DNA of 64,000 nucleotides from Mantis religiosa (Eukaryota > Arthropoda > Insecta > Mantodea > Mantidae). Shown piece after piece: positions 41,800 through 59,690 of the stretch. The position numbers and the translations under genes were made by a program. The notes beneath the pieces are model-generated. The model did no database searches. It saw only the letters and a program-made list of their open reading frames with translations, and had not been told where the DNA came from. Every line of letters begins with the position of its first letter. The first letter of the stretch is position 1. The DNA lies in contig CM060950.1 in assembly GCA_030765055.1 (NCBI GenBank), positions 276,272,975 to 276,336,974 of the forward strand. The letters run 5' to 3'.

Positions 41800-43040
41800 C
41801 AAATGCTAAGCTTTGGCAATGAATCTATTAGCTCTCTTGCTCTCCAATATTTCTGTGTAGTGGGTCTGGCAGGTAGGGCTTCACAGGTTAAAAGATGTTG
41901 TTCAGTCATTTCCTCTTCTTTGTTGCACAGAGGACAATTTGGACTTGTATAAATTCCTATTCTATGTAAGTGTTTGGCCAAATAATCATGTTCCTTAAGT
42001 AATCTAAAAATTGCTACTGCAGCTTTACATGGGATTTCTAGAATAATTTCTGGATTTTTAATTAAAATGTTCCATTTTTTATCTTTGTCTTTGTTAGATA
42101 TTGATTGGTTTTGTATCTTTTTATGGATGTAAAGGGTCAGATTTTACTTTTGTTTCTTTTTTAAATTTGCACCTTTTTTGGCAAGAAAATCAGCTGATTC
42201 ATTTCCAGCAATTTCACAATGTGCAGGTATCCACTGTAATATAATTCTTTTCTGTAGTTTTTGAAGTTGTTGGAACATATTGTGACATTCTTTAATTTGG
42301 ATTGACCTCATTTTATATGAACTTATTGCACATAATGCTGCTTTAGGATCAGAAAGTATGACAGCATTTTTGAATTTATCTATTCTGTATAGAAGGTGTT
42401 GGAGTGAAATATAAATAGCCGTTACTTCTGCATCAAAATTTGTTGTGTGGTATCCTGCTGGTTGATAGAATGAGAACAGTGCACACTTAATTCCTGCTCC
42501 TGAGTTGTTTTCCAAGTTAGATCCATCTGTGTAGACATGTAACCATCTTCGGGTGGATATCTATTGTTCACAGTTTCTAATGCTAGTTAGTGCTTTTAGT
42601 ACAGAATTGGAACTTTCAGATTTTGTAACTATTTGTTCTAAATCTAATTGAATATTAATTGGTTCAAAAGTTAGTGGGTTTTCTTTGATTAAAATGTTTT
42701 CTTTAGAATTAGGAAGATTCAGATCTGTTTTTAATTCCATAACATTGTGTAGGAAACTTGTTTGTGTTTTCATTTTGATTGGTTGTAGTAATCTTTTCTC
42801 CCATTTTGTTGTTTTTAACTGCAACATTTTGTCATGTTGTATTAGTGCTTGCTCCTCTAAAGTTAGATGTATTGGATAGTTCCGAGTTAAGGCTTGCATT
42901 GCCGTGATTGGAATTGATTTTGCTGCACTGGTTATTAGTTGCAGGGCCTGATTTTGGCATACTTCTAGGTGATTTATGTTAGAACTATAGATGTTGATTG
43001 TTGCTGTTTTAAATGTTGAATTTTCTTGTAAATGCTATAA
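41800..43040 (-). pseudogene. Non-LTR retrotransposon 3' half with RNase H (I-group)
   Basis: 42561-43040 holds post-RT sequence (ITAMQALTRNYPIHLTLEEQ, KWEKRLLQPIK). 42144-42515 is an RNase H remnant: AEVTAIYISLQHLLYRI, AVILSDPKAALCAI and LQWIPAHCEIAGNESADFLA, with the acidic residues recognisable. 41799-41981 is a C-terminal finger, SPNCPLCNKEEEMTEQHLLTC. The first RNase H Asp (usually YTDGS) reads YTDGSN near 42530 in another frame. RT and endonuclease are missing (5' truncation near 43040). The order RT tail, RNase H, Cys/His finger fits the I/Nimb group. Confidence 0.82.
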
Positions 43041-43854
43041 AAGTTTGCTGCCTCTTGTGAAATTACGGTTATTTTATGTTTATAAACCATGCTACCTGTC
43101 GCATAACCCTCAAAATGTTATTTGTATTTGTATTTATACAGCCTCTGATCATTGTACATGATATAGGATACGTCAATGGAAAGAACAAAAGGATACAATG
43201 ATTAAAAAAGAATTCAATAAATCAGTAATGCATAATTAAAGGTTACAATATAATGATTAAAAAAATACAGTCCATGCAAAAAATTGAGGAAACTGCAGAA
43301 GTTTAATTATTGGGCAATCAAGAAATACAATTATTCCATAACTAAAATACACCTGTAAACAGTGATAAGTAAGTAATAGAGTATTTACTAATTTTGATGT
43401 GCTAAATTAATTGTTTTCCATTTTTCTGTATCATGTAAGGTTTTCTCACAAATTACAAAATAATAATTTGAAAGTAGTGTTTTTGATGTAAAAAATTGTG
43501 CATTACAAAAAACAAAATTTCTGGGTAAAATATATATTCAGTGCAGACGATGGTTCCGTGCCGGTGCAGATCGTGTGTGCAGTCGTTTAGAATGCAGTTG
43601 CTGGGCCTACACTCTCTGTCATGCGCAGTACACTGAAATGGCCAGTATCGTGAAGAGGTTTGACCGGGTAACTTCTAACGCTTCGGTGCCGTCACTTTAA
43701 GATTTTAAAGTTTTAGAAATTGTGATTCTTAATCGCACTGGTGATTATCGTTTTGTCTGTGTGTATGTGTATGCTTTTATGTATTTTCTTGTTTAGATTA
43801 AAATGCCTCCAATTCAAAGCAAACTTGGTGGAAAAACACGTCACAGCCAAACCG
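43041..43854. other. Unresolved repeat-like sequence beside Gypsy
   Basis: 43540-43690 is GC-richer than its surroundings and looks like the 5' UTR of a retroelement. It is followed at 43803 by ATGCCTCCAATTCAAAGC, opening a short basic frame (MPPIQSKLGGKTRHSQT) that runs into the Gypsy integrase remnant at about 43850. It may be the 5' end of another LINE, but I could not match it to a copy in the window. Confidence 0.3.
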
Positions 43855-44914
43855 TGACGTCCTTGACGTCCCAGTCTCGCTGATGGCTGGCCACGACCTT
43901 CCTCAGGTGTTCTTCTAAGGTCTTGATGTATCTTTCGACCATGCCATCCGACTGGGGATGTCGAGGCGTTGTGCGGGTCTTGTTCACCCCTAGCCTTTGT
44001 AGTGCCTCCTTCATTAGGTTGGACTCAAAGTTGGTACCCTGGTCACTGTGTAGCTCTAACGGCACCCCAAATCGACAGAACACTTGCTCCACGAGGCAGT
44101 CTGTGATTGTCTTTGCCTCTTGGTTTGGGATGGCATACACCTCCAGCCACTTGGTGAAGTAGTCCACGGCCACCATTAGGTACTTGTTGCCTCGGTCGGA
44201 AACTGGGAACGGTCCAGCAATGTCAACGACGATCCGTTCGAATGGCGCTCCGACGTTGTACTGCTGCATGTGACCCCGGCTCCTAGTCTGGGGGCCACGA
44301 CTCGCCGCGCACACGTGACACTGACGGCACCATCTCTCAGCATCTACTCGGAGTCTCAGCCAGTATTAGCGCTGCCGTAGTTTGTCAATCGTTCGGTTCG
44401 CTCCCAGGTGTCCTCCAAAAGTACCGGCGTGCACTTCTTCCAAGACTTCCGGGACCTGACTCGGGGGAAGTACCAACTGTTCTCTCTGCGTCTTCCCATC
44501 GGGTGACTCCCATACCCGGAACAGCACGCTCTCTCTGGTCTTCAATGAGTCCCATTGGGCCCAGTACGACTTGTAGGTGGCGCTCCTCGGTGCGATGTCC
44601 TCCCAGGTTGGTCTCGTCCCTGCCTCCACTTCCCTCAAGAGTGGCCCCAAGTCTGCGTCCGCCAGCTGCTCCCTCCTCAGGCCCGCGCTATCCCAGCCGT
44701 CCGCAGGCACTGCCACAACTACTCGGACTGCTGCGGCACGCTCCTTCTCTTCCACTCTTGTGCACTGGCCGCACTCTTCTGGACAAGGTCTTCGGGACAT
44801 GGCGTCTGCGTTACCGTGGCTCTTACCTCTACGATGTTCCGAGGTGAAGTCGTACTCCTGCAGCCTCTGGACCCAACCTGCTGTCTGGCCTTCTGGTCGC
44901 GCCGTCACCGTCAC
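43855..44914 (-). pseudogene. Gypsy RNase H end and integrase
   Basis: 44366-44914 starts with the RNase H end (WVQRLQEYDFTSEHRRGKSH, GNADAMSRRPC), then a linker and the integrase HHCC finger (HAGTFGGHLGANRTIDKLRQ, with the Cys pair near 44300). 43855-44314 has the catalytic core: VVDIAGPFPVSDRGNKYLMV (first Asp), LELHSDQGTNFESNLM (second Asp) and HPQSDGMVERYIKTLEEHL (Glu). A TAA or frame break lies between the two at about 44366. The core is cut after QRDWD at about 43855, losing the C-terminal domain and the 3' LTR. Confidence 0.92.
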
Positions 44915-45400
44915 CTCGATCCTCGCGGGGCAACCACGTCTTCGTTCAAGACGGCCCTGCAGATTCGAAGGCGCTCTTCGGGTTGACGGAGTATAACCTC
45001 TTCTCCGTTGAGCCGCAGGACCTTCCTGCCGACGTCGACCGTCGCCTCGTGGCTCCTGAGGGCATCCAGTCCCAGAATCACCTCCTCAGCCACCTTCGCG
45101 ACGAACACCCACAGACGCACGGCACTCCGCCCCAAGGTCAGCTCCAGCAGGGCCTCCTTCTCCATAGGCAAGGTGTCGCCTGATGCCGTGACAAGCTCGT
45201 ATGGTCGGCTCGGCTTCCTCGTCGGCAAACCCTTCGCCACGTCAGGTCTGATGATGGTCACGGCTGCCCCAGTGTCCACCAGCACACGGCACGGCTTCCC
45301 TCTCACCCAACCGTCCGCGATGAGGCTGTCATCCATACGCCGGCTGACGGCACGCAGTGTCACTCGCTTCCAGCTGCTCTTCCTGGTGTGGGCAGTCTCT
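44911..45400 (-). pseudogene. Gypsy aspartic protease, then deletion of RT
   Basis: Reads GKPCRVLVDTGAAVTIIRPD (the DTG active site), LELTLGRSAVRLWVFVAKVA and ILGLDALRSHEATVDVG, a retropepsin fold. It ends at VVAPRGSR near 44911, where the next recognisable sequence is already the end of RNase H. Some 1.5 kb of RT and RNase H is therefore absent. Confidence 0.9.
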
Positions 45401-46544
45401 CTGCAGGTGTCCGGGCTGTCCACACCCCCAACAGGCCACTAGGTGTTTGCCGGCGTCCCTCGGCTGGTCTTCTGTCTCCGGTGTAGTGGACACTCCTCGT
45501 TCTCGACGTCGGGATAGCTGTTACCTTGGCCGCCTCCATCCTTAATGCCGCTGTCAGCGCCTCGTGGATGGTTTTATAATCGTCGAGCATTAAGCGCTGA
45601 CGAATCTCCGTGTCCCGTACCCCGTCGACAAAGTTGTAGGCGGCTTCCCGGGATACGAACTCCAGTGGCAGGTCAACCAGGGCCTTGCTAGCCAGCTGCT
45701 CAATCGCTATGGCGAACTCCTGCAGCGTCTCCCCCGGCTGCTGTGACCTTGTCTTTAGCTGGCTGCGGTATGCTGCGGCTAAGCGGTGGTTCCCGAAACG
45801 ATTCTCCAGGGCCTCCCAGATGTCCTTGGGCGCCGCCGTTGTCTGCACCGCGTTTAGGACTTCCGCGGTCCGTCCCTGGAGGCTGGCTATTAACTGTGTG
45901 GCCTCCTCCTCCGGTGACCATCTGTTGTACTTGGCCACTGTGTCGAACTGGCGGCGGAAGACCTCAAATGTTGACGCGCCGTCATATTTCGGAGGTTTGA
46001 CGCGCGCCGATGTTGTGTCGCGTCCCGGTGCGTCGGCTTTCAAATCCTTCAGTCTCCTGCCGACGACGTCCTCCACCATGGCATTCAGGGACTTGACGCT
46101 GCTGTCGACCTTTCCCTCCGGGTTGTTTACGCGGTTCGCGAGGTCTTCGACGTCTTCAACCATGGCGTTCAGGGACTTGGCGTTATTGTCGGCCTTTTCC
46201 TCCAGGTCATTGAAGCGGTTCGCCAGGTCCTCGACGCGCTCGTCCACTTGGCCCATCCGCTTGCCCAGCTCCGTCACGTTATCCCTCACGCCGGCCAACT
46301 GTTCTTCAAACTTTGCGGCGAACGCCTTCATTTCCGTGGTCAGACTGCCGTTCGCTGCTCTCATTTCTGTGGTTAACTCGGCCTTCATTACTTCCATCTT
46401 CTCGGTGATGTCGTTAGCCGTCTTCATTTGTTTCAGTTCCGCGGCCAGGCTGTTATTTGCCGCTTCTGTTTTTGCAGCGAGGTTGTCATTTGCCGTCTTC
46501 ATTTCTGTCAGCTTCTCCAAAATCTTTTCCAATGCCGCGTCCAT
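45395..46544 (-). pseudogene. Gypsy gag
   Basis: The ATG at 46542-46544 lies just after the primer-binding site. The first 200 residues are a coiled coil built of repeated units (EMKTANDNLAAK, ELKQMKTAND; EDLANRFNDLEEK, EDLANRVNNPEGK). The capsid-like part follows: FEVFRRQFDTVAKYNRWSPE, TAEVLNAVQTT, WEALENRFG and EFAIAIEQLASKAL. A CCHC zinc knuckle (CWGCGQPGHLQRDC) lies at about 45395-45436 in another frame, so a frameshift precedes it. Otherwise the reading is open over about 390 codons. Confidence 0.9.
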
Positions 46545-46582
46545 GGCTGTAATGTTCGGTGATGTCGTCCCGCTTCCTGACA

Positions 46583-47038
46583 CCAGTGTGACTTTGTGGG
46601 TTCGTGAAATGAAAAGTCCAATTGCACCACTCAAAAATATTGTTTATTTCCACCGACTTACAGTTAAACACTTGCCAATTACACAGAATTACGTAATGCA
46701 CACAATTACAATTCACCAGTTCGTCCGTTACCGTTCCGATGCACGTACACAGCCTTCTCGTCCGTTCGCTAGCTTGTCAAGCACTCACTGACTGACTTCA
46801 CTCGCTGCAGCCGTTTTTATAGGAATATCGCCGTCTTTTCGAAGTCTCTAGTTTCCGTGAATCCACGCGAAGGTTCCAGATGGCAGTGGGAGGGGGGAAA
46901 GAGGCGGCCAGCGACAAGTGACATTTCCCTAATCACCCCTCAGTTAGTGACTGAGATTAATGGGGGGGGGGGCGTGGCTCGGCTGACTCTGGTCCCTTCC
47001 AGCTGTCGCCGGTCGTGCCTTCCGCTAACTGGGTGACA
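46583..47038 (-). repeat. Probable Gypsy 5' LTR
   Basis: From TGTCACCCAGTTAGC (read on the minus strand from 47038) to CCCACAAAGTCACA near 46583, just before the primer-binding site. About 455 bases. Without the 3' LTR the ends cannot be proved. Confidence 0.6.
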
Positions 47039-47880
47039 ATATAATCTTTTTTTACTTTTTTAAGATTGGAAACATCATTAACATTTTTTTGATATTTAAA
47101 TTTTTCTGCTCTTCTGATTATAAAATCTATATTAAAGCCGTTAATTAAAGCAGTGTTTATAATATGTTTATATTCCGCATTAAATTCTTCTTCATTTAGA
47201 GGTATGTTTATCAGTCTGTAAATCAAACTATTAAAAACAGCAAATTTGTGTGACATAGGATTAAAACTTTTATTTTTTATATAATTATCCGTGTGAGTTG
47301 ACTTTCTATAGATGCCAAAACTTAATTTATTGTTATTTTTCATTATTTTTAGATCTAGAAAGGGGATGTAACCATTGTTTTCAATTTCTATTGTGAACTT
47401 GATAGCTTTATCCTGTGAATTTAGAATATTTAAAGCCTCATCTATATATCTCTCAGGAACTATGGCAAAAATGTCATCTACGTATCCATGCCATATTCTA
47501 AAAATTGAAGGAAAAGCTTTAGTGACTATTTAAAGAAAAAACTCATAAATAGATCAGCAAGAAAGGGTGAAAGGGGACTACCTATAGCTACTCCTGAAAT
47601 TTGTTGAAAAACATTTCCATTGAAAGTAAAGAAATTTTGATCTAAACACAGAGTAGTAAGTTTCATAAAATCCTCTATTGACTCCTTATCCAAATCATTA
47701 GAACTCAACCATTTAACCATTTTCTTAAAAACGTTAGAAGTGTAGAGCATGTGGGTTGACAATGCAAAAATATTGACAGTCATATTTGTGAGTATTTGTG
47801 GCATGCTAACTACATGAACCATACAGTGGACCCTATCTAAGAACTTGATAAAGATATCAGGTAGGTCTACCAATTAGTGT
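47039..47880 (-). pseudogene. Penelope-like element RT fragment (family G)
   Basis: 47526-47873 reads LDQNFFTFNGNVFQQISGVA and IGSPLSPFLADLFMSFF. After a frame change it continues KAFPSIFRIWHGYVDDIFAI (catalytic pair intact), PERYIDEALNILNSQDKAIK, IPFLDLKIMKNNNKLSFGIY and THTDNYIKNKSFNPMSHKFA. The endonuclease is missing; the Gypsy element begins where it should follow. Both RT ends are truncated. It is a different family from A, C and D. Confidence 0.87.
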
Positions 47881-49159
47881 AGCAATTAGATTTAGTTAAG
47901 TTTAGTTAATTCAGATTAATTGTTAATGTACCTGGCAAGTCAGCATAGTTTAGGGATATAGGGACTGTTGGCTGCAGTGGATTCTTCAATATGGGTACAT
48001 GCACAATTGGTAAATAGATAAAGAATTATAAACCTTAAGTTATGTTAAGAAAATATTCTCTCACATCATCTTATTCTAAAAGTAATTCTTAATATATATA
48101 TATTAGACCACAAAATGTCAAGCTGTACTTGTAAAAGCCATTCCACTCACCTTGAGCTTAAAATAATTAAAAAAAAAAAAAACTGTCTTTGATGTTAAAA
48201 GAACCCATCAAAATTAGAAATCTAAATAAGAGTACTTCAATATCATTGATAATGCTATGTATCACATAATGTTTAAGTTTGAAATTAAAGTCCATCTCCA
48301 AAACTCGAATTAACTATGAAAAAGAATGAACCTAAGGCGTTCTTAGCTTAAGAATAGAAACATCAGAAAATTTCTGTTACACATATGAGCATCAAAATAA
48401 TAGCCATAGTTTTCAGTGCCATTGAAAGTTCTCAAATATCACATTTAGTTGCCAGAGCCATGTAACATTTACTTCAAAAGAATACTGACACTTCTAAATA
48501 TTTTAGAGATATCAATTGCTAGCCTATTATTTTGCCTGAATTCTTTTGCTGCTTGGATGTTTACTACAAATTAGCACAGTAAAGTGATCAGTCATGTGGC
48601 TAGCTATAATACAGTTTTATGAACTCTTTGTTTTTAAAAAATACAGTTAGAATTTGCACTAAATTATTATATAACAAATTATAATATGATGAAAGTGTTA
48701 CTACTTTTTATTCACATATTAATATTATGTTGGAATTTAGGGAATAACCAAACACCTAACATTGAAACCTAACTAAATTTCTATTTCAGAAGCAGTTTTT
48801 TTTATAGAAAAGAAACATAAAAATTAGCTGCAGTGTAAACGGGCTAGATTAAAAAATTGAGGTCACTCTTAAATAGTAAGGAAACATTGAGGCACATTTT
48901 TTCAAAACTCAATAGATGCAGAAAATGCGTTTCTGAGAAAAACTGTTTTTTTTTTTTTTTCTATTTATTGGCAATACTAATTGGTTAGAACAGCAACTAT
49001 ATTAATCATTCAATTCTCCTTCCTGAAACTGTCTCATTAAATGTGAAAAGAAACAAATACCATAATTTAACTAGTGCAAATGTGAAATGCAGGACAATTT
49101 TTTTACTCTTCTGCAGGAAAGCAAAAAGCATGAACATCATCACAGTATTCTTCTTCTGA
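47881..49159. other. AT-rich intron, nothing recognised
   Basis: Includes A13 at about 48170 and T15 at about 48946. No coding or repeat structure was recognised. Confidence 0.5.
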
Positions 49160-49960
49160 CTAGAGCAAGACTATGAAAATAAATGAATGATAGAAGGAGT
49201 GTTGCTGAACATCCTTTCTTCCAGTTCCAACAAGAAGTGGTGCAAAGCTGTGGGCAACCTGGTTGCAGCCTTTAGCAGATTCAGTTTCCAGCCATGTATA
49301 CAAAGAAAAGCTGTCTTTGTTCTGGGTTTTAGATGGAATCATTATGCATAGATTATACAGCCATACCTGCCTTGCATAGAATCGCTAACAGAAAGTTTAG
49401 GCATTGGTTGATTCTGCTGCATATCAAAGCAAATAGTGATTGCCTCAGCGTTTTCCTCTTTCAATAACTGATGAAACCTTTTTGAATGCAACTTGTGCAG
49501 TCTGTACATGATTCTTAGTTCATTTTTCTCTTTTACACGTCTGCCTCTGTCTTAATCTTCATCAGTTCCATTTTGCATTTGGAGCATGTGTCAGTGTAGT
49601 GTACAGAAGGAAAAATTGAAGAAGTTGTAAAATATGTATTTATATTTTGACAATAAGCAGACTGGTAGATTTCTTAATCTTCTTTCTTTGCAAAAGTTGT
49701 ACATTTTTCAGATATTAAGTTATGGAGGTAAATATCCTCTCCTTGATTTGCTCTTCCATAGTGACTTTTCTCTATATCTGTACTTCTTAATGTCTTGCTT
49801 TATAGCAGCAGAAATGCCCTTCTGTAATATTCCTGTTCTGTCACTTCCTCTGGTTTCCTTTGGTGCATTTCCAGATAAGTGAAACTTTCTAATCAGAAGA
49901 GATAATCTATCTTTTGACACCCCCGTGATTCCTTGGAAGCTTGCAGTGCATACTGACAAT
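49160..49960 (-). pseudogene. Decayed DDE-like transposon of an uncharacterised arthropod family
   Basis: Minus-strand pieces in several frames: SFQGITGVSKDRLSLLIRKF (49720-49959), DTCSKCKMELMKIKTEAD (about 49540-49600), ELRIMYRLHKLHSKRFHQLL, then EAITICFDMQQNQPMPKLS and FSLYTWLETESAKGCNQVAH. The order (Cys pair, helical stretch, a FDxQQN-P strand, then an NEV-like block) resembles a large uncharacterised protein family scattered in arthropod genomes and probably transposon-derived. I cannot name it. Frame breaks show it is dead. Part of 50782-51105 might belong to the same element. Confidence 0.4.
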
Positions 49961-51119
49961 ACTTGGCCATCATTAACAGTTTGCTTCGTATTTGCAGCTT
50001 TTCTTCACCACTCTGCGATTAGGAGATTAATACGCATATATTTCATAAGGAATTTATCTTGATCTATTTTATTTAGCACGGAAAGATGATGGTGAAATCT
50101 ACTTATATTATTGTAAGTCAAATCAGCTACATTACAGAGCTTATGCCTTTTACTTTTAGGATTTCATGGAGTGCACTCAAAACCATATGAACATGAAATT
50201 GCTGGAGTATGCGCTTTCCTGACTTGCATTTTTATTTCCTTTCCTTGTTTTTGCAATGTCTACCTCACACACATTCTACGACTGGTACAGTTTCACAAAC
50301 TGAGCTCCTGTCCATTGTGCATAGTACAGTGCAGTGTCTCAACTAAGAATAAGAATGCCATGTAAGTATAACAAAGCTTTCAGAAATGTGAAATACAAGC
50401 GCACAACCTGAGTTTGCAGTTATTGCCAATGCTGCAGCAGTGTACAAAGCTTGCAGAAATGATTGAGAATTCCAAGAATCGCAATAATGAGATGGCAGTC
50501 AATGTCAACATGCGTTTCATAGTATTGAGGTTGCTACACGCTGGACTATAAAATCATAAAATTGCATCTATCGACTTTTGCTTTAATTGAGCAAGTGCAT
50601 CTATCTACTTTTGAAAAAACTTCTAATATTCCCTACTTTCTACACAGGACATGAATTGAATTTTGCAAAATCTGATTTCACAGAACGATGCAGAAGGTAA
50701 AAATTATGCCGCTATATATAATTCAATTTCGTAAAATTTTGCATCTATCGATTTTTTAATAAATACTCAATTGTAACTTTACTACTGAATTAGAAACATC
50801 CTGACTGCTTTCTTGAAGGCCATGTTGAAGCAAGAGAGAAAAATATTTGTACAACTATAGAGTTCCATTCTGCTCCATTTCAAACAAGAAGTGGATGTCA
50901 TATATTCTCTTGCTGTCACAAAATTACAGCTTTGATTTTGAAACCTTGCAGTAATAACTGGCAGCTGGCTTTGTGGGTATAGCCATTTCCCACTTAACTT
51001 CTTTTGTAGGAATTTTAAAGTTGGATATAGCATGATGATTTTGGTACTTGCATTACTTGATATTTTGTTATGTGTATGACTTTTTGCGTACTTCTCTAAA
51101 AACAAAAGAAAACATTATT
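49961..51119. other. Intron with unassigned protein-like remnant
   Basis: The minus-strand frame at 50782-51105 (SGKWLYPQSQLPVITARFQN) looks protein-like but is unassigned. The rest is AT-rich without motifs. Confidence 0.35.
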
Positions 51120-51240
51120 AAATTATAGATGAGTCGTACTTATTACACATCATCTTCACTTACGTACCTAATTTGAGGACATGTTTCACGAACCATTGTT
51201 TGCATCGTCGGTTCTTATGCAACTTGAGTAGCTACCACGC
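51120..51240 (-). mobile_element. Penelope-like 3' tail fragment, diverged family D
   Basis: GATGAGTCGTACTTATTACAC and GTACCTAATTTGAGGACATG match the family D tail at 33690-33760. A hammerhead relic follows. On the minus strand it reads CCGACGA, one change from CTGACGA, with a partial stem, GAAA and ACATGT. This supports an ancestral hammerhead in family D. Confidence 0.75.
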
Positions 51241-52943
51241 CGTGCCATATGCTGTAGGTATAAAGATATCACTATTGCCATCATATAAAGCTTTTTCATA
51301 TTATAAAAATAAACTGTCCTTAATAGTTGCAAGGCCATGGTTTTCATGTAACTCCGTAAAATTTTATAGGGGGCGCACGCCTTTGCGCCTTATGACAAAC
51401 CTCCCCTGATTCATAAAAATTCATATTAAAACAAACACTGATGCAATATATAGTAGAAAATACATTGGCAAACATATGCACTGAAGGAAACTTGCATTCT
51501 CACGTTAATCTAATATGCAATCGTCTTCCTGGCTGGTAATGTTGCAGTTTGTGTCGGAGGTTGACTCAAAACTGATCCGAGGTTTATCATAAATCTGTCA
51601 ACAACATGGTTCATAATATTCTCCAGCTGCATTCCTCCTTGATAACATGCATAATGCTTTAAACAAATTGTGCATTTGAAAGGATGTCCTTCCTTCTCAA
51701 AACTGTTTTAGGCTTTTTTTTCTCATTTTACTCAGTGTTTTAATGGTACCAATTCCCTCCAGGCATGCAAAGCACTGTATTTTGATATGTCAGTTGGCAG
51801 TTAATTTTACAATATCATTTACTGCAACATCAAAATGATGCTCCATTAATTTATGAAGCATGTTTAACATAATCTGCATTTGAGCTGTTTACCTTTAGGA
51901 TCCTTTTTGTAACCCTGAGCAATCACTTTTATCACTGCCACATGCTAGTATATTTGTGCCATATTGCTACTGATGTCTGCTTTTCTTATGTTCAACTGTT
52001 CAGTCACAACAGATCTTTTGTATGTTTTTTAGCAAAATTGTAAATGTGACATGACACTGTTAAAGTATTTAAGAGTTCTATCAAGACATTCTATACAAAA
52101 ATTTCAATAAATCGCAGAACTATTTTTGCACTGATACAATGAGCATTTCAGTTAGGAGCCAGTCAGAGCGTTCAGTGGTCATTTGCTTCTGAATTCCCTT
52201 CTCTTTGTATACAGCTAGTGTGGTACTTATTTTGACAGGATTAAAGATGAATCTTCAAGAGCCAAATTGTGAAGTATTTGTCTATCTTATAATTCTGAAG
52301 AAATAACGAAGGTTTAATTTTATAGATTTTATCCTAAGATATAATCTTTATTAACAGATGGTCAAGATTGTGTAGTTCTTCCTCCAGTATCTGTGTTATA
52401 TATGTGCTATTACTATGAAGGACATTGAATTAAGCAAAAGGAGGGTGCATTTAACTGGAAGAAAAGCTTCTTTTAAAAACTAAAGAAATACTGCTATGGT
52501 ATTTTACTTTATGTACTCCTTTTTGCTATTAGATGTTGTGCCTTAAACATATTTTCTTGAACTTCAGGACTTCAGAACCACTGGGTTTGTGGAGAATAAC
52601 AAAGCATCTATATGGGCAATCAATGATAATTGGTTGTTCTAACAACACAAATCATGTGTAAGCAAATTTTGAAAGGTAGCATCAGAACTGTACAGCTCAA
52701 TGCCATAGCCAAGATTTGAACCACAGATCCTCTGCTCTATAAGCACTTAGCTACTGTAGCATTGTATTTTTCAGTTCTGATTCTACTTTTCAAAATAACA
52801 AACCATTTTGATGAAAGTTTTCCACTTTGTGATATTAGGGGTACAATGGTGTAAGAATGTGTCATTGGCCCTTTTGACTGTACTTTCCCCATGGGTATTT
52901 GCTTATTAAATCCACTTAATCAGCATTTTATATATATAAAATA
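51241..52943. other. Intron, nothing firmly recognised
   Basis: A minus-strand stretch near 51600-51690 reads FKCTICLKHYACYQGG, zinc-finger-like, possibly a transposon remnant. The rest is AT-rich. Confidence 0.4.
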
Positions 52944-59428
<6,485 letters not shown>

Positions 59429-59440
59429 GAGTCATGCTTT

Positions 59441-59678
59441 CGCCGTGACTCAGTGGTTAGACCGCTTGGCTCTCACCTAGGCGGCCCGGGTTTGATCCCA
59501 GGCGACTGCAAAGTGAGATTTGTGGTGGACAACACGGCGCTGGGGCAGGTTTTCTCCGGGATCTCCGGTTTCCTCCCACCATCTCATTCCACCGGTGCTC
59601 CATCTTCATCTCATGTATCATAAGTGTCATCGCCTGCAGTGCCGTATGTAGTAAAAGCGGGCATTAAACACTACACAT
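59441..59678 (+). mobile_element. tRNA-derived SINE, copy 2 (different family)
   Basis: The exact duplication GAGTCATGCTTT flanks the insert (59429-59440 and 59679-59690). The A box is GACTCAGTGGTTAGACCG and the B box GGGTTTGATCCC. The body has GGGGCAGGTTTTCTCCGGG and CCGGTTTCCTCCC, and the 3' end reads GGGCATTAAACACTAC. The 238-bp length and internal polymerase III promoter fit a SINE. The exact duplication suggests a fairly recent insertion. Its body differs from that of copy 1 apart from the tRNA-like head. Confidence 0.82.
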
Positions 59679-59690
59679 GAGTCATGCTTT

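Larger units (their letters stand above)
43855..47038 (-). mobile_element. Gypsy-type LTR retrotransposon, 5' LTR to integrase, RT deleted
   Basis: Minus strand: probable 5' LTR 47038 to about 46583 (starting TGTCACCCAGTTAGC), primer-binding-like TGGTGTCAGGAAGCGGG next to it, then gag, zinc knuckle, protease, a junction where RT and most of RNase H are missing, then integrase cut off after its catalytic core. The order PR-RT-RH-IN is that of Gypsy/Ty3. There is no 3' LTR and no envelope-like frame. Its base composition is strikingly GC-rich against the AT-rich intron, suggesting recent arrival or a family with distinct codon use. Inactive because of the deletions and frameshifts. Confidence 0.93.

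Noticed and set aside
59441..59520. A second tRNA gene
   Set aside because: Same reasoning: exact target duplication around a 238-bp unit with a non-tRNA body.
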